64,000 nucleotides of DNA from Paucidesulfovibrio longus DSM 6739. Its GTDB lineage: Bacteria > Desulfobacterota > Desulfovibrionia > Desulfovibrionales > Desulfovibrionaceae. This document shows positions 34,301-42,827 of the stretch, piece after piece. Made by a program: the position numbers and the translations under genes. The stretch is from contig NZ_ATVA01000017.1 in assembly GCF_000420485.1 (NCBI RefSeq), forward strand, positions 62,001-126,000. Reading direction: 5' to 3'. The notes under the pieces were generated by a model. That model was not told the DNA's origin, did no database searches, and saw only the letters and a list, made by a program, of their open reading frames with translations. How positions within the stretch are numbered: the first letter of the stretch is position 1; every line of letters begins with the position of its first letter.

Positions 34301-35082
34301 TTCTCGACGCCCTGACCCACATCACCCGCGACGGCGACTGGTTCGGCACCGGGCTGGACGCCTCCCTGCCCGCGCTCCTGGCGCGCATGGACCGGGACGG
34401 CGTGGACCGGGCCGTGCTCGCGGGCATGCCGGGCGCGGACGACGACGCCCTGCTGCTGGACGCGGCCAAGGCCCATCCCGGCCGCTTCCTGGCGGTGGCG
34501 GGCGTGGATGTCTGCGAGGACGCGTTTGTGGACGAACGCGGGCTGAACCGGCGGCTGGAAGAGATCAAGGCGCTGGGATTCGCAGGGATCAAGCTGCATC
34601 CGCGCCTTTCCGGCGTTCCCGTGACGGACCCGCGCATCCGCAAGGCCGTGCATCTCGCCGGAAAGCTGGACCTCACGGCCCTGGTCTGCACCCTCCACCG
34701 CCCGCCCCTGCCGCCCCTGGGCCGCCCCGTGTCCGACGCGCTCTACGAGCTTTGCCGCGCCTGCGACAAAACCCGCATCGTGCTCGTGCACGGCGGGTAC
34801 GTTGATCTGCTGGCCACCTCCGAGCTGATCCGCCCGCTGGAACACGTGCTCCTGGACCTGACCCTGACCCTGACCCGCTTCGCCCGGACCTCGGTGGGCC
34901 TGGACTGCGCCTGGCTCCTGGAGACCTTCGACCGCAGGGTCTGCGTGGGCTCGGATTTCCCGGAGGGGGACATGGGCCGCGTGGGCGAGGCCCTGGACGC
35001 CCTGGGCGCTGGGCGGGAGGCCCTGGACGGCATGGCCCGCAACGCGGTGCGCTTCTTCCCCCCGACGCGGGAGGACGCATGA
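34297..35082 (+). CDS. Amidohydrolase_2-type TIM-barrel protein with degenerate metal site
   Basis: The 261-residue protein is related to amidohydrolase family 2. The initial metal motif HxH is DALTHIT here: only H8 is kept and the first His is Leu. Later family features remain, namely GIKLHPRL, VLVHGGYV, and the GSDFPEG aspartate. It may act as a lyase or decarboxylase with one metal, or have lost activity. It sits between a methyltransferase and a DRE-TIM aldolase with four-base overlaps, so it may act on the same carbon skeleton. Confidence 0.75.
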   Translation: MILDALTHITRDGDWFGTGLDASLPALLARMDRDGVDRAVLAGMPGADDDALLLDAAKAHPGRFLAVAGVDVCEDAFVDERGLNRRLEEIKALGFAGIKLHPRLSGVPVTDPRIRKAVHLAGKLDLTALVCTLHRPPLPPLGRPVSDALYELCRACDKTRIVLVHGGYVDLLATSELIRPLEHVLLDLTLTLTRFARTSVGLDCAWLLETFDRRVCVGSDFPEGDMGRVGEALDALGAGREALDGMARNAVRFFPPTREDA

Positions 35083-37154
35083 CCGCCCTGGAGCCCCGCC
35101 GCATCGAGATCCTGGAGTGCACGCTCCGGGACGGCAGCTACGCCGTGGACTTCCAGTTCACCTCGCGGGACACGGCGATCATCGCCAGGGGCCTGGAACG
35201 CGCGGGCATCCGGCGGATCGAGATCGGGCACGGGCTCGGACTGAACGCCTCGAACACGGGCGCGGGAACCGCCGCCGAGAACGACGAAGCCTACATGCGC
35301 GCCGTGGAGGGCGTGCTGGCCGAGGCGAGCTGGGGCATGTTCTGCATTCCGGGCATCGCGCGCCCGGACGACCTGCGCCTGGCCGGGGACCACGGCATGG
35401 GCTTCGTGCGCATCGGCGTGCAGCCGGAAAATTTCGAGCAGGCCGCGCCCTTTGCGCGCGCGGCGCGCGACCGGGGCATGCGGGTCTTCGTCAACCTGAT
35501 GAAGTCCTACACCGTGGACCCGGACGAATTCGGGGCCATCGCCGCCCGGGTCGCGGGCTTCGGCGCGGACGGGCTCTATCTCGTGGACTCCGCGGGCTGC
35601 ATGCTCCCGAACGAGGTCCGGGCCTATCTGGAAGCGGCCGCGCCAGCCGGGCTGGAACTGGGCTTCCACGGCCACGACAACCTCCGGCTGGGCATGGCCA
35701 ACGCCCTGGCCGCGGCCGAGCACGGAGCCCGCTGGATCGACACGACCCTTCAGGGCATCGGCCGCAGCAGCGGCAACCCCTCCACCGAGGCCTTCGCCGC
35801 GCTGCTCCTGCGCCGGGGAGCCTTCCGCGAGGAGGATTTCTTCGCCCTGCTGCGCCTGGGCGAACGCCACATCCGGCCCCTGCTCCGCTCGGCCGGGCAG
35901 GGCGGCATGGAGGTCGTCTCCGGGCTGGCCGGGTTCCACTCCGGCTTTCTGGACCGGGTCGCGGCCATTGCCCGCGAAGAGCGCGCGCCCCTGGCCGGGG
36001 TGGTGCTCCGGCTCTGCGAGCAAACCCGGAGCGGCGCGCCCGAGGAACTCGTGCGCGAAATCGCCCGCGCCCTGCACCGCGAACGGCTGGCAGCCCCGGA
36101 AACGGAAGCGAAGGAAACAGCCGCGACAAAGCGCCCCGCACCCGCACCGGACGCACCCCGCACCCCGCAGGACGAACTGGACGACGTGCTCCGGCGCGTC
36201 ACGGTCCAGGCCCGCAAGCTCGGCCTGCACTCGTTGCTGAACGTGGTGGCGGACCCGCTCCTGACGGAAGGCCGCCGCGTGTCCCATGTGGTCCACGTCT
36301 TTCCGGACGCCGTGTTCGGCTCCGTGGAGGTGGGCGACGCGGACGCGGCCCGCGAGCTGCTGCGCGCCACCGCGGGCAAGGTGGACTTCCACCTCCTGGA
36401 CGCCTCGCCCCTGCCCGGAGGCGCGCCCCTGACCGATCTGGCCCGCGAGGCGCTCAGCCCCTTCGAGATTCTGGAATACGACGACGCCGAGGTGCTGCTG
36501 CGCGCGGTGACAGGCCAGCTCCAGGGCATCCTCTGCGGCCTGCACGGCAAGCGCGTCCTGCTCTTCGGCGGCCCTCCGGCGGGGGCTTCCCTGGCGGAAA
36601 AGCTGGCGCAGCGGCTGGAGCGGCTTCATGCCCGCGTGACCCGCATCGCCCCGCCGGAGCCGGGCCGCGCCCCGGACGGCGACATGCTGGAACGCTTTGC
36701 CGGAGCCGCGGCGCAGTGCGACGTGCTCGCGGTCTGCTCGCCCGGATTCGCGCCCCTGGCCGAGGCCTTTCTCGCCGCCTCGGAGCGGGCCGTGGTCTTC
36801 GAGGCCCGCATCGGCTCCCTGGGCCCGGAGAACATCCGCGCGCTGCGCGGGCAGGGCTTCACGGTCTACCGCCCGGACATGCGCTCGGTCATGGCCTCGG
36901 AGCTGCGCATGCTCCTGGCCTACCGGCTGCACCACCACCAGGGCTTTCCCGAACGGGAGATCGGCGGCGTGCGCCTCGTCTCCCACGGGCTCATCGGCCG
37001 TCCCGGCGACGTGGTCGTGGACGACGTGCTGCGCCCCACGCACATCATCGGCGTGTCCGACGGCGCGGGCCTGACCCGCCCGGCCAAGCCCGACGACGAA
37101 CGGCTCCGCCGTCTGGAGGATCTTTTGCAGGAAGGAAGAGACGATGTCTCGTGA
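35079..37154 (+). CDS. DRE-TIM metallolyase-type aldolase fused to a novel C-terminal region
   Basis: The 691-residue protein has an N-terminal aldolase domain (about 8-290) of the HMG-CoA lyase/4-hydroxy-2-oxovalerate aldolase group. LRDGSY carries R17 and D18, VDSAG follows, and the metal-binding GFHGHD carries H197 and H199. After a Pro/Ala/Lys linker (about 330-365) come about 320 residues I do not recognise. They include RVLLFGGPPAG and VVFEARIGSLGPENIRALRGQGF, which look Rossmann-like, and VVDDVLRPTHIIG. The aldolase probably makes or breaks a C-C bond next to a keto acid. The stop overlaps the ATP-grasp start. Confidence 0.83.
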   Translation: MTALEPRRIEILECTLRDGSYAVDFQFTSRDTAIIARGLERAGIRRIEIGHGLGLNASNTGAGTAAENDEAYMRAVEGVLAEASWGMFCIPGIARPDDLRLAGDHGMGFVRIGVQPENFEQAAPFARAARDRGMRVFVNLMKSYTVDPDEFGAIAARVAGFGADGLYLVDSAGCMLPNEVRAYLEAAAPAGLELGFHGHDNLRLGMANALAAAEHGARWIDTTLQGIGRSSGNPSTEAFAALLLRRGAFREEDFFALLRLGERHIRPLLRSAGQGGMEVVSGLAGFHSGFLDRVAAIAREERAPLAGVVLRLCEQTRSGAPEELVREIARALHRERLAAPETEAKETAATKRPAPAPDAPRTPQDELDDVLRRVTVQARKLGLHSLLNVVADPLLTEGRRVSHVVHVFPDAVFGSVEVGDADAARELLRATAGKVDFHLLDASPLPGGAPLTDLAREALSPFEILEYDDAEVLLRAVTGQLQGILCGLHGKRVLLFGGPPAGASLAEKLAQRLERLHARVTRIAPPEPGRAPDGDMLERFAGAAAQCDVLAVCSPGFAPLAEAFLAASERAVVFEARIGSLGPENIRALRGQGFTVYRPDMRSVMASELRMLLAYRLHHHQGFPEREIGGVRLVSHGLIGRPGDVVVDDVLRPTHIIGVSDGAGLTRPAKPDDERLRRLEDLLQEGRDDVS

Positions 37155-38349
37155 CGCGGTTCTCGTGCTCGGCGCGTCCCGCTATTACGCGGGCTCCATC
37201 CGGCAGATCGCCGAGATGGGCCTGCGCGTGGTGGTCACGGACGGCAATCCGAACGCCTATGCGGCGGACGCGGGCCACGCGTTCCACGCGGTGGACATCA
37301 CCGACGCGCAGGCCACCCTGCGTCTGGCCGAGCAGGAGGGCGTGCGCGCCGTGGTCGCGCTGAACGACTACGGCGTGCCCACGGCGGCTGCCGTGGCCGA
37401 GGCCCTTGGGCTGCGGGGCATCGGGCCGGAGGCCGCGCGCCGGGCCACGGACAAGCTCTTGATGCGCCGGGCCTGGGAAAAGGCAGGCGCGCCCCAGCCC
37501 CGCTTCGTGCTCGTGCCCGGCGACGGTCCCATTCCGGACGATCTCGCGGAACGGCTCGGTTCCGGCCCGCTGATCGTCAAGCCTGCGGAAAGCCGGGGCG
37601 GGGCCAGCCGGGGCGTCCTGGCCGTGGACCGGCCCGAAGACCTGCCCGCGGCCGTGGAATACGCGCGCGGCTTCTACGCGGACAGACGCGTGCTCGTGGA
37701 GCGGCGGGCAGAAGGCACGGAGCACAGCATGGAGCTGATCGGCAGCAACGGGGAGGCCCGCGTGCTCTGCATCGGCGACAAGCGCAAGACCCCGCTGCCG
37801 CACCGGGTGGACACGGACGTGATCTACCCCACGGCCCTCACGGGGGAGCTGCGCCGGGCCGCCGAGCAGGCCGCGATCCAGGGGGCGCTCTCCCTGGGCC
37901 TGCGGACCTTCGCGGCCCACGTGGAACTCTGCATGACCGAGGACGGCCCCCGGCTCTTCGAGCTGGGCGCTCGCTTCGGCGGAGGACACACCGCCAGCCA
38001 CATCCTGCCCCAGGTCACGGGCCGGAAATATCTCCAGGACCACGTGCGCCTGCTCCTGGAGGACGGGCCTCTGCCGCCCCTGCCCAGGGAGGAGCGCGGC
38101 TGCGTCTATCGTTTCCTGACCCCGCCGCCGGGCCGGCTCGCCGCGGTGCGCGGCCTGGAGCGCGTCCTGGACGCGCCCGGAGTGCTCGACGCGGGACTGT
38201 TTCTGAAAGCGGGCGACGCCGTGCCCCTGGTGCGCACCGGGCCGGACCGCGCCGGCTTCATCGTCACGGCAGGCAAAGACCGGAACGAGGCCCTGGAACG
38301 CGCGGACCGCGCCCAGGAGCTGCTCGATTTCCAATACACGGAGGAGTAG
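37144..38349 (+). CDS. ATP-grasp ligase
   Basis: The 401-residue enzyme has an N-terminal pre-ATP-grasp domain (LVLGASRYYAGSIRQIAEMGL). The ATP-grasp core has PLIVKPAESRGGASRGV for nucleotide binding and VELCMTEDGPRLFELGARFGGGH for the metal-binding region. It resembles carbamoyl-phosphate-synthase-like and amino-acid ligases. It activates a carboxylate as acyl phosphate and joins an amine; the substrates are unknown. It overlaps the aldolase gene by eleven bases, so the two may act in order on one intermediate. Confidence 0.88.
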   Translation: MSRDAVLVLGASRYYAGSIRQIAEMGLRVVVTDGNPNAYAADAGHAFHAVDITDAQATLRLAEQEGVRAVVALNDYGVPTAAAVAEALGLRGIGPEAARRATDKLLMRRAWEKAGAPQPRFVLVPGDGPIPDDLAERLGSGPLIVKPAESRGGASRGVLAVDRPEDLPAAVEYARGFYADRRVLVERRAEGTEHSMELIGSNGEARVLCIGDKRKTPLPHRVDTDVIYPTALTGELRRAAEQAAIQGALSLGLRTFAAHVELCMTEDGPRLFELGARFGGGHTASHILPQVTGRKYLQDHVRLLLEDGPLPPLPREERGCVYRFLTPPPGRLAAVRGLERVLDAPGVLDAGLFLKAGDAVPLVRTGPDRAGFIVTAGKDRNEALERADRAQELLDFQYTEE

Positions 38350-38352
38350 CGG

Positions 38353-39537
38353 ATGCGTAAGGACGATTTCGTCGAAAAGGAACTCATGACCCAGCGGAAC
38401 CGGCTCCGCTACATCGAATCCACCCTCACGGGCCGGACCTCTCCCGACTTCGTGCCCCGCCGGGTCTTCATCGAGGTCACCAACCACTGCAACTACCGCT
38501 GCGTGCACTGCCCCTCGCACACGGTCATGACCCGCCCGCGCGGCTTCATGGACTTCGATCTCTACGCCTCGATCATCGACGAGCTGGCCCCGCACTGGGC
38601 CGAGCTGACAGTGAACCTCTACAAGACCGGGGAGCCGACCCTGCACCCGCGCATCTACGACATGCTCGACTACGCCAATGAAAAGGGCCTGTTCGTGCAG
38701 ATGAACTCCAACTTCGGCGCGGTGAAGAAGAAGGATCTGCCCCGCATGGGCAACGACTTCTACCTCGGCGTCTCCATCGACGCGGCCACGGCCGAGACCT
38801 ACAAGGCCATCAAGAACGGCCGGGACTTCTGGGCCATGCTCGACGTGTTCCTGGACTACCTGGAAGCCTGGGGCGAGGGCGCGGACCACGGCGCCTACGC
38901 CTGCGACGCCATCTTCCTGCGCCAGGAGCGCAACTGGGACGAGGCCGAACTCTTCGAGGAGATGTTCTCCCGGCTGCCCGTGGGCCACGTGGCCGTGTAT
39001 CCCATGCACAACTTCACCGGCGACCTCAAGGGCGACGACGGCGCGAGCATCCGCACCTCCGAGATTCCCTTTCCGCAGTGGCCCGCCTGCAACGTGCCCT
39101 GGGACGTCTCCGGGGTGAACTGGAACGGCGACGTGGTCGCCTGCATTTACGACGTGGACGGCCGCTACCTGCTCGGCAACGTGCGCGAAACGCCGCTGCT
39201 GGAGATCTGGCGCGGCGAGGAGATGGAACGCTTCCGCCGGAACATGCGCGCCCGCGACTTCGACGCCATTTCCGGCAACAATCTGCACTGCAAGGACTGC
39301 TCGATCATCTGGGACAAGGACTACCACCTGCCCAAGGACTACCATTCCGAGGTGGCCCGCATGGAGCAGTACCTCGGCGCGGCGGTCAAGCGCGTGGCCC
39401 TGGCCCGCGAGCGGCACGAGGAGATCATGGAGCGCTGGCGGTATCTCAAGGCGCATCGCCAGGACTGGCTCGACGAGCTGCGCGAGCGGGGCGAGGCCCT
39501 GACCCGCGCCCGCGAGGCCGCCAAGGCGGAGGAGTGA
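38353..39537 (+). CDS. Radical SAM/SPASM protein
   Basis: The 394-residue protein has the cluster C46, C50, C53 in NHCNYRCVHC and a KTGEPTLHPR block in the GGEP position. The SPASM end has WPACNVPWDVSGVNWNGDVVACIYD and CKDCSI. A charged coiled-coil-like helix of about 70 residues forms the C-terminus, possibly for partner binding. The substrate is unknown. It lies three bases after the ATP-grasp gene. Confidence 0.87.
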   Translation: MRKDDFVEKELMTQRNRLRYIESTLTGRTSPDFVPRRVFIEVTNHCNYRCVHCPSHTVMTRPRGFMDFDLYASIIDELAPHWAELTVNLYKTGEPTLHPRIYDMLDYANEKGLFVQMNSNFGAVKKKDLPRMGNDFYLGVSIDAATAETYKAIKNGRDFWAMLDVFLDYLEAWGEGADHGAYACDAIFLRQERNWDEAELFEEMFSRLPVGHVAVYPMHNFTGDLKGDDGASIRTSEIPFPQWPACNVPWDVSGVNWNGDVVACIYDVDGRYLLGNVRETPLLEIWRGEEMERFRRNMRARDFDAISGNNLHCKDCSIIWDKDYHLPKDYHSEVARMEQYLGAAVKRVALARERHEEIMERWRYLKAHRQDWLDELRERGEALTRAREAAKAEE

Positions 39538-39539
39538 GC

Positions 39540-40226
39540 ATGTCCGGCCGCGACTCCAAGACCTCCGGCTGCGTCTGCCCCACGGACTGCGCCACGCTCT
39601 TCGCCCCGGACCGCGTTCCCCCGGCCTGCCCCGCCCGCCGGGAGGGCGAGGTCATGGCGCGCGCCCGCGAGGAGTATCGCCGCGAGGCAAGCGTGGCCCG
39701 CACCAACTGGGAGGCCTTTGCCCGGCTCGTGGGCCACGGCGGCGCGGGCCGCTCCCGGCTGGAGCACGTCATGGAATTCAGCCGCTCCATGGGCTGGAAG
39801 CGCATCGGCATGGCCGGGTGCGCGCGCTACCTGCCGCTGATGCACGCGGCCGAGCGCGTCCTGGCGGAGTTCGGATTCGCCTCGGCCTGCTTTTCCTGCA
39901 AGGTGGGCGGCAACAAGTTCCCGGACATCGACATTGAAAAGGACTCGGATTGGACGCTCTGCAATCCGCTGGGCCAGGCCCTGCTGCTCAACGAATGGGG
40001 AGCGGACCTGAACGTGGCCTTCGGCCTCTGCATGGGCCACGACCTGATCTTCCAGCACTACAGCGACGCGCCCGTGACCACGCTCGTGGTCAAGGAAAAG
40101 ATTTCGGACGACGACCCCACGGCCACGCTGCGGCGCATGGATGCGGGCGAATACGCCTGCGCGCCCTTCCTCGTTGACGAGGAGGATGCCCCGGCCGGGG
40201 CCGAAACCACCGGGAGGAGATCATGA
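39540..40226 (+). CDS. DUF1847-family cysteine-rich protein
   Basis: The 228-residue protein starts at 39540. It has about nine cysteines, including CVCPTDC near the N-terminus, CFSCKVGG, and the family end blocks CNPLGQALLLNEWGADLNVAFGLCMGHD and VTTLVVKEK. DUF1847 proteins have no firm function; the Cys set suggests metal or redox binding. It sits between two radical SAM/SPASM genes and overlaps the second by four bases, so a role as electron donor or cluster carrier is a fair guess, no more. Confidence 0.83.
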   Translation: MSGRDSKTSGCVCPTDCATLFAPDRVPPACPARREGEVMARAREEYRREASVARTNWEAFARLVGHGGAGRSRLEHVMEFSRSMGWKRIGMAGCARYLPLMHAAERVLAEFGFASACFSCKVGGNKFPDIDIEKDSDWTLCNPLGQALLLNEWGADLNVAFGLCMGHDLIFQHYSDAPVTTLVVKEKISDDDPTATLRRMDAGEYACAPFLVDEEDAPAGAETTGRRS

Positions 40227-41365
40227 GCACCCCCGAAACCCGCACTTTCCCGCACGACGTGGCCGACTTCCCGAGCTATCTCGGCGTGGCCGTTTCCTAC
40301 GCCTGCAACTACCGCTGCCTGGGCTGCATCCACGGCAACAAGGAGGAGATGCGCGACTTCCTCAAGTCCCGCCAGACCTTCATGCCCTCGGACCGCTTCC
40401 GGGCCATCGTGGACGAGGTGGCGCGGCGGCACCCGCCCATGAACCTGACCTCTCCGGGCGAAACCCTGATGCACCCGGAAATATACGACCTCATCGCCTA
40501 CGCCGCGGAGCGCGGCATCGCCGTGGAGTTCGACACCAACGGCTCCCTGGTCGATCCGGAACGGCTCGCCGCCTGCGGCGCGCGCAACGTGACCTTCTCC
40601 ATCGACGGCCTGACCCAGGAGGCCTACGAGGCCTACCGCCGGGGCGGCGACCTGGAACTGGTGCTGGGCAAGGTCTCGGACCTCGCGCAGCGGGTGGCGC
40701 GCCGGGGCTCCGGCCCGAAGATCTTCATCAAGTACCTGGTCAACGCCTATACCGAGAACACCCTGGAACAGGCCGCAGAATACTTCAGGGCCATGCCCGG
40801 CGTCACCTTCATGGTGGACTTCTTCCACCCCCCGGCGGAAAGCTTCCTGGCCAAGTGCGCCAACCCCATGGCCGTGTCCCTGGCGCGCTGGGAGCAGTGG
40901 CGGCCCCGCAGGCTGCCCGACTACGACCTCTTCCTGCCGGACGAACAGCGCGGCTACGCCGTGCACAAGGCCGCGCTGCTGCCCTTCCGGGGCGACTGCT
41001 ACAGCCCGTTCAAGAACATGTACATCAACACGGACGGCGAGGCCTACGCCTGCTGCTCTCTGGCCCTGGTCCCGGACCCCGCCACGCGCGACCTCTCCCG
41101 GCAATACGGCTACGGCAACGTCTTTGAGCTGGGGGTGCTGGGCGCGTTCTTCGGGGAGCGGGCCAAGGCCTTCCGCGCGGCCTTCCGGGAAAGCGGCGGG
41201 CGCGTGGGGCCGTGCCTCAACTGCTGGTCCAACCGGGTCGCGGCCCAGCAGGAAGCCTTGGCCGTCAAGGGCCAGGGGCGCTTCCCGACCCTTCTGGACT
41301 GGCCGGACAGCGAACAGCCGGACAACGAACGGCCGGACAAGGACGCCGCATGCACGTCTGCCTGA
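40223..41365 (+). CDS. Radical SAM/SPASM protein, paralogue B
   Basis: The 380-residue protein has the cluster C28, C32, C35 in YACNYRCLGC, the FDTNGSL and FSIDGLTQEAYEAY strands, and a SPASM-type end (MYINTDGEAYACC, CLNCWSNR). It matches the gene at 30251 along its length. Its last residues are encoded by a 15-base tandem repeat (41302-41346), giving PDSEQ-PDNER-PDKDA. The next gene starts inside this tail. Function is unknown. Confidence 0.87.
   Translation: MSTPETRTFPHDVADFPSYLGVAVSYACNYRCLGCIHGNKEEMRDFLKSRQTFMPSDRFRAIVDEVARRHPPMNLTSPGETLMHPEIYDLIAYAAERGIAVEFDTNGSLVDPERLAACGARNVTFSIDGLTQEAYEAYRRGGDLELVLGKVSDLAQRVARRGSGPKIFIKYLVNAYTENTLEQAAEYFRAMPGVTFMVDFFHPPAESFLAKCANPMAVSLARWEQWRPRRLPDYDLFLPDEQRGYAVHKAALLPFRGDCYSPFKNMYINTDGEAYACCSLALVPDPATRDLSRQYGYGNVFELGVLGAFFGERAKAFRAAFRESGGRVGPCLNCWSNRVAAQQEALAVKGQGRFPTLLDWPDSEQPDNERPDKDAACTSA
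41302..41346 (+). repeat. Three tandem 15-base repeats at a gene end
   Basis: Three units beginning GCCGGACA(G/A) encode a hydrophilic tail of paralogue B. The third unit has diverged. The next start codon follows three bases later. Confidence 0.75.
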
Positions 41366-42018
41366 CCCTGGACAGCGACTGGGCGCATCCCGAAGTCGCG
41401 GACCACGCCCTGGGGCTCGTCCGGAACGCGGGCGTGCCCTGCACCTACTTCGCCACGGCGGACCAGGAGGTGCGCGCGGAGGCCGATTGCGAAGTGGCGC
41501 TGCATCCCAACTTCGCGGACCGCGACCCCGATGCGGAGCTGGAGGAGCTGCGCGCCCGCTTTCCCGAAGCCGTGGGCCTGCGGCCGCACCGCCTGGACAT
41601 GCCGCCCGCGCGCTGCGCCGAGGCCGTGCGCCGGGCCGGGCTGCGCTGGGTTTCCAGCCGCCACGACCCGGACGCGCGGGGCTTTGCGCGCTGGAACGGC
41701 GAGCTGCCGGACGCGGCCATCCACTGGGGCGACAATCTGCTCTTCCTTCGCGGAGAGCGGCCCGACCTGGACGGCTTCGACCCGGACGCGCCCGGCCTGC
41801 TGGTCTACAATTTCCACCCGGTCCACATCTACCTGAACACGGCCTCGGCCGGGCAGTACGAACGCGCCCGGCCCGGCTACCGCGACCCGGCCCACCTGCG
41901 GGTCTGCCGCAACGAGAGCGAATACGGCGTGCGCGACGCGCTGCTGGACCTGCTCTCCCTGTGCGGGCGGTTCCGGTTCACGACCCTTTCCGACGCCGCC
42001 AAGGAGCTTGCGCCATGA
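41350..42018 (+). CDS. WbmS-like polysaccharide deacetylase-family protein
   Basis: The 222-residue cytoplasmic protein begins LTLDSDWAHPEV, matching the Asp-Asp start of the deacetylase fold. CEVALHPNF and NFHPVHIYLN supply candidate zinc histidines. The compact form resembles WbmS-type proteins encoded in O-antigen clusters. It may remove an N-acyl group from an amino sugar. It overlaps the previous gene by 16 bases and the next by four. Confidence 0.8.
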   Translation: MHVCLTLDSDWAHPEVADHALGLVRNAGVPCTYFATADQEVRAEADCEVALHPNFADRDPDAELEELRARFPEAVGLRPHRLDMPPARCAEAVRRAGLRWVSSRHDPDARGFARWNGELPDAAIHWGDNLLFLRGERPDLDGFDPDAPGLLVYNFHPVHIYLNTASAGQYERARPGYRDPAHLRVCRNESEYGVRDALLDLLSLCGRFRFTTLSDAAKELAP

Positions 42019-42827
42019 CCACCACGAATACATCCCTGCCCGATCTCGCCGCCCTGGGAGGCGCGCTGCTGCGCTCGTTCGACGGCGAACTGGACGAAAA
42101 CGACCGCAGCTTCATCGAGCGGGTCTACAGCGGCGGCGCCGAAGTCTATGCGGACCGGCTGCGCGCCGTGGGCCTGGACCGCTGCGAGCGAGTCCTCGAC
42201 GCGGGCTGCGGATTCGGCCAGTGGTCGCTCTGCCTGGCCGCGCTCGGACCGGAGGTGGTGGGGGTGGACGTCTCCGCGTTGCGGGTCCGGGTGGCCAATG
42301 CGGCCCTCGCCCTTGCCGGAAAAGCGGGCAACGCAATCCGGGGAAACGCGGTTCAGGGCGGCCTGGACGCCCTGCCCGCAGCGAACGGCAGCGTGGACGG
42401 GGCGTTCTGCTACGGCACGCTTTTCTGCACCCCCTGGAAGGCCTCCCTGACCGAGTTCGCGCGGGTGCTCCGCCCCGGCGGCAGGCTCTACTTCACGGCC
42501 AACGGCCTGGGCTACGTGCTGAACATGTGGACGAGCCGCCCGCACCGCAACGCGGACTTCGACCCGCGCGAGGCCGCGGCGAACACTTTTCGCAACACAT
42601 TGGAATATGAGAAGAACGGCACGCCGCCCCAGGGAGGCCAGATCCTCATCGACCCGGACGATGCCCGCGCCGAGCTGGACCGCCTCGGCCTGGACGTGGT
42701 CGCGCTCGCGCCCGAAGGCAACATCAATATCCGGCCCGGCGAGCTGTCGCCCCGGCCGTTCTTCCAAGCCGAATACCATGGCCTGCCCGGATGCTACGAG
42801 GTGCTGGCCGAAAAGAGGAGCGTCTGA
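42015..42827 (+). CDS. Class I SAM-dependent methyltransferase
   Basis: The 270-residue enzyme has motif I VLDAGCGFGQWSL, the acidic GVDVSALRV, and the YGTLFCTPWKASL and RVLRPGGRLYFTA motifs. It overlaps the deacetylase start and the next radical SAM gene by a few bases (TGATG). It likely methylates a sugar or amino acid in the pathway; target unknown. Confidence 0.88.
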   Translation: MTTTNTSLPDLAALGGALLRSFDGELDENDRSFIERVYSGGAEVYADRLRAVGLDRCERVLDAGCGFGQWSLCLAALGPEVVGVDVSALRVRVANAALALAGKAGNAIRGNAVQGGLDALPAANGSVDGAFCYGTLFCTPWKASLTEFARVLRPGGRLYFTANGLGYVLNMWTSRPHRNADFDPREAAANTFRNTLEYEKNGTPPQGGQILIDPDDARAELDRLGLDVVALAPEGNINIRPGELSPRPFFQAEYHGLPGCYEVLAEKRSV

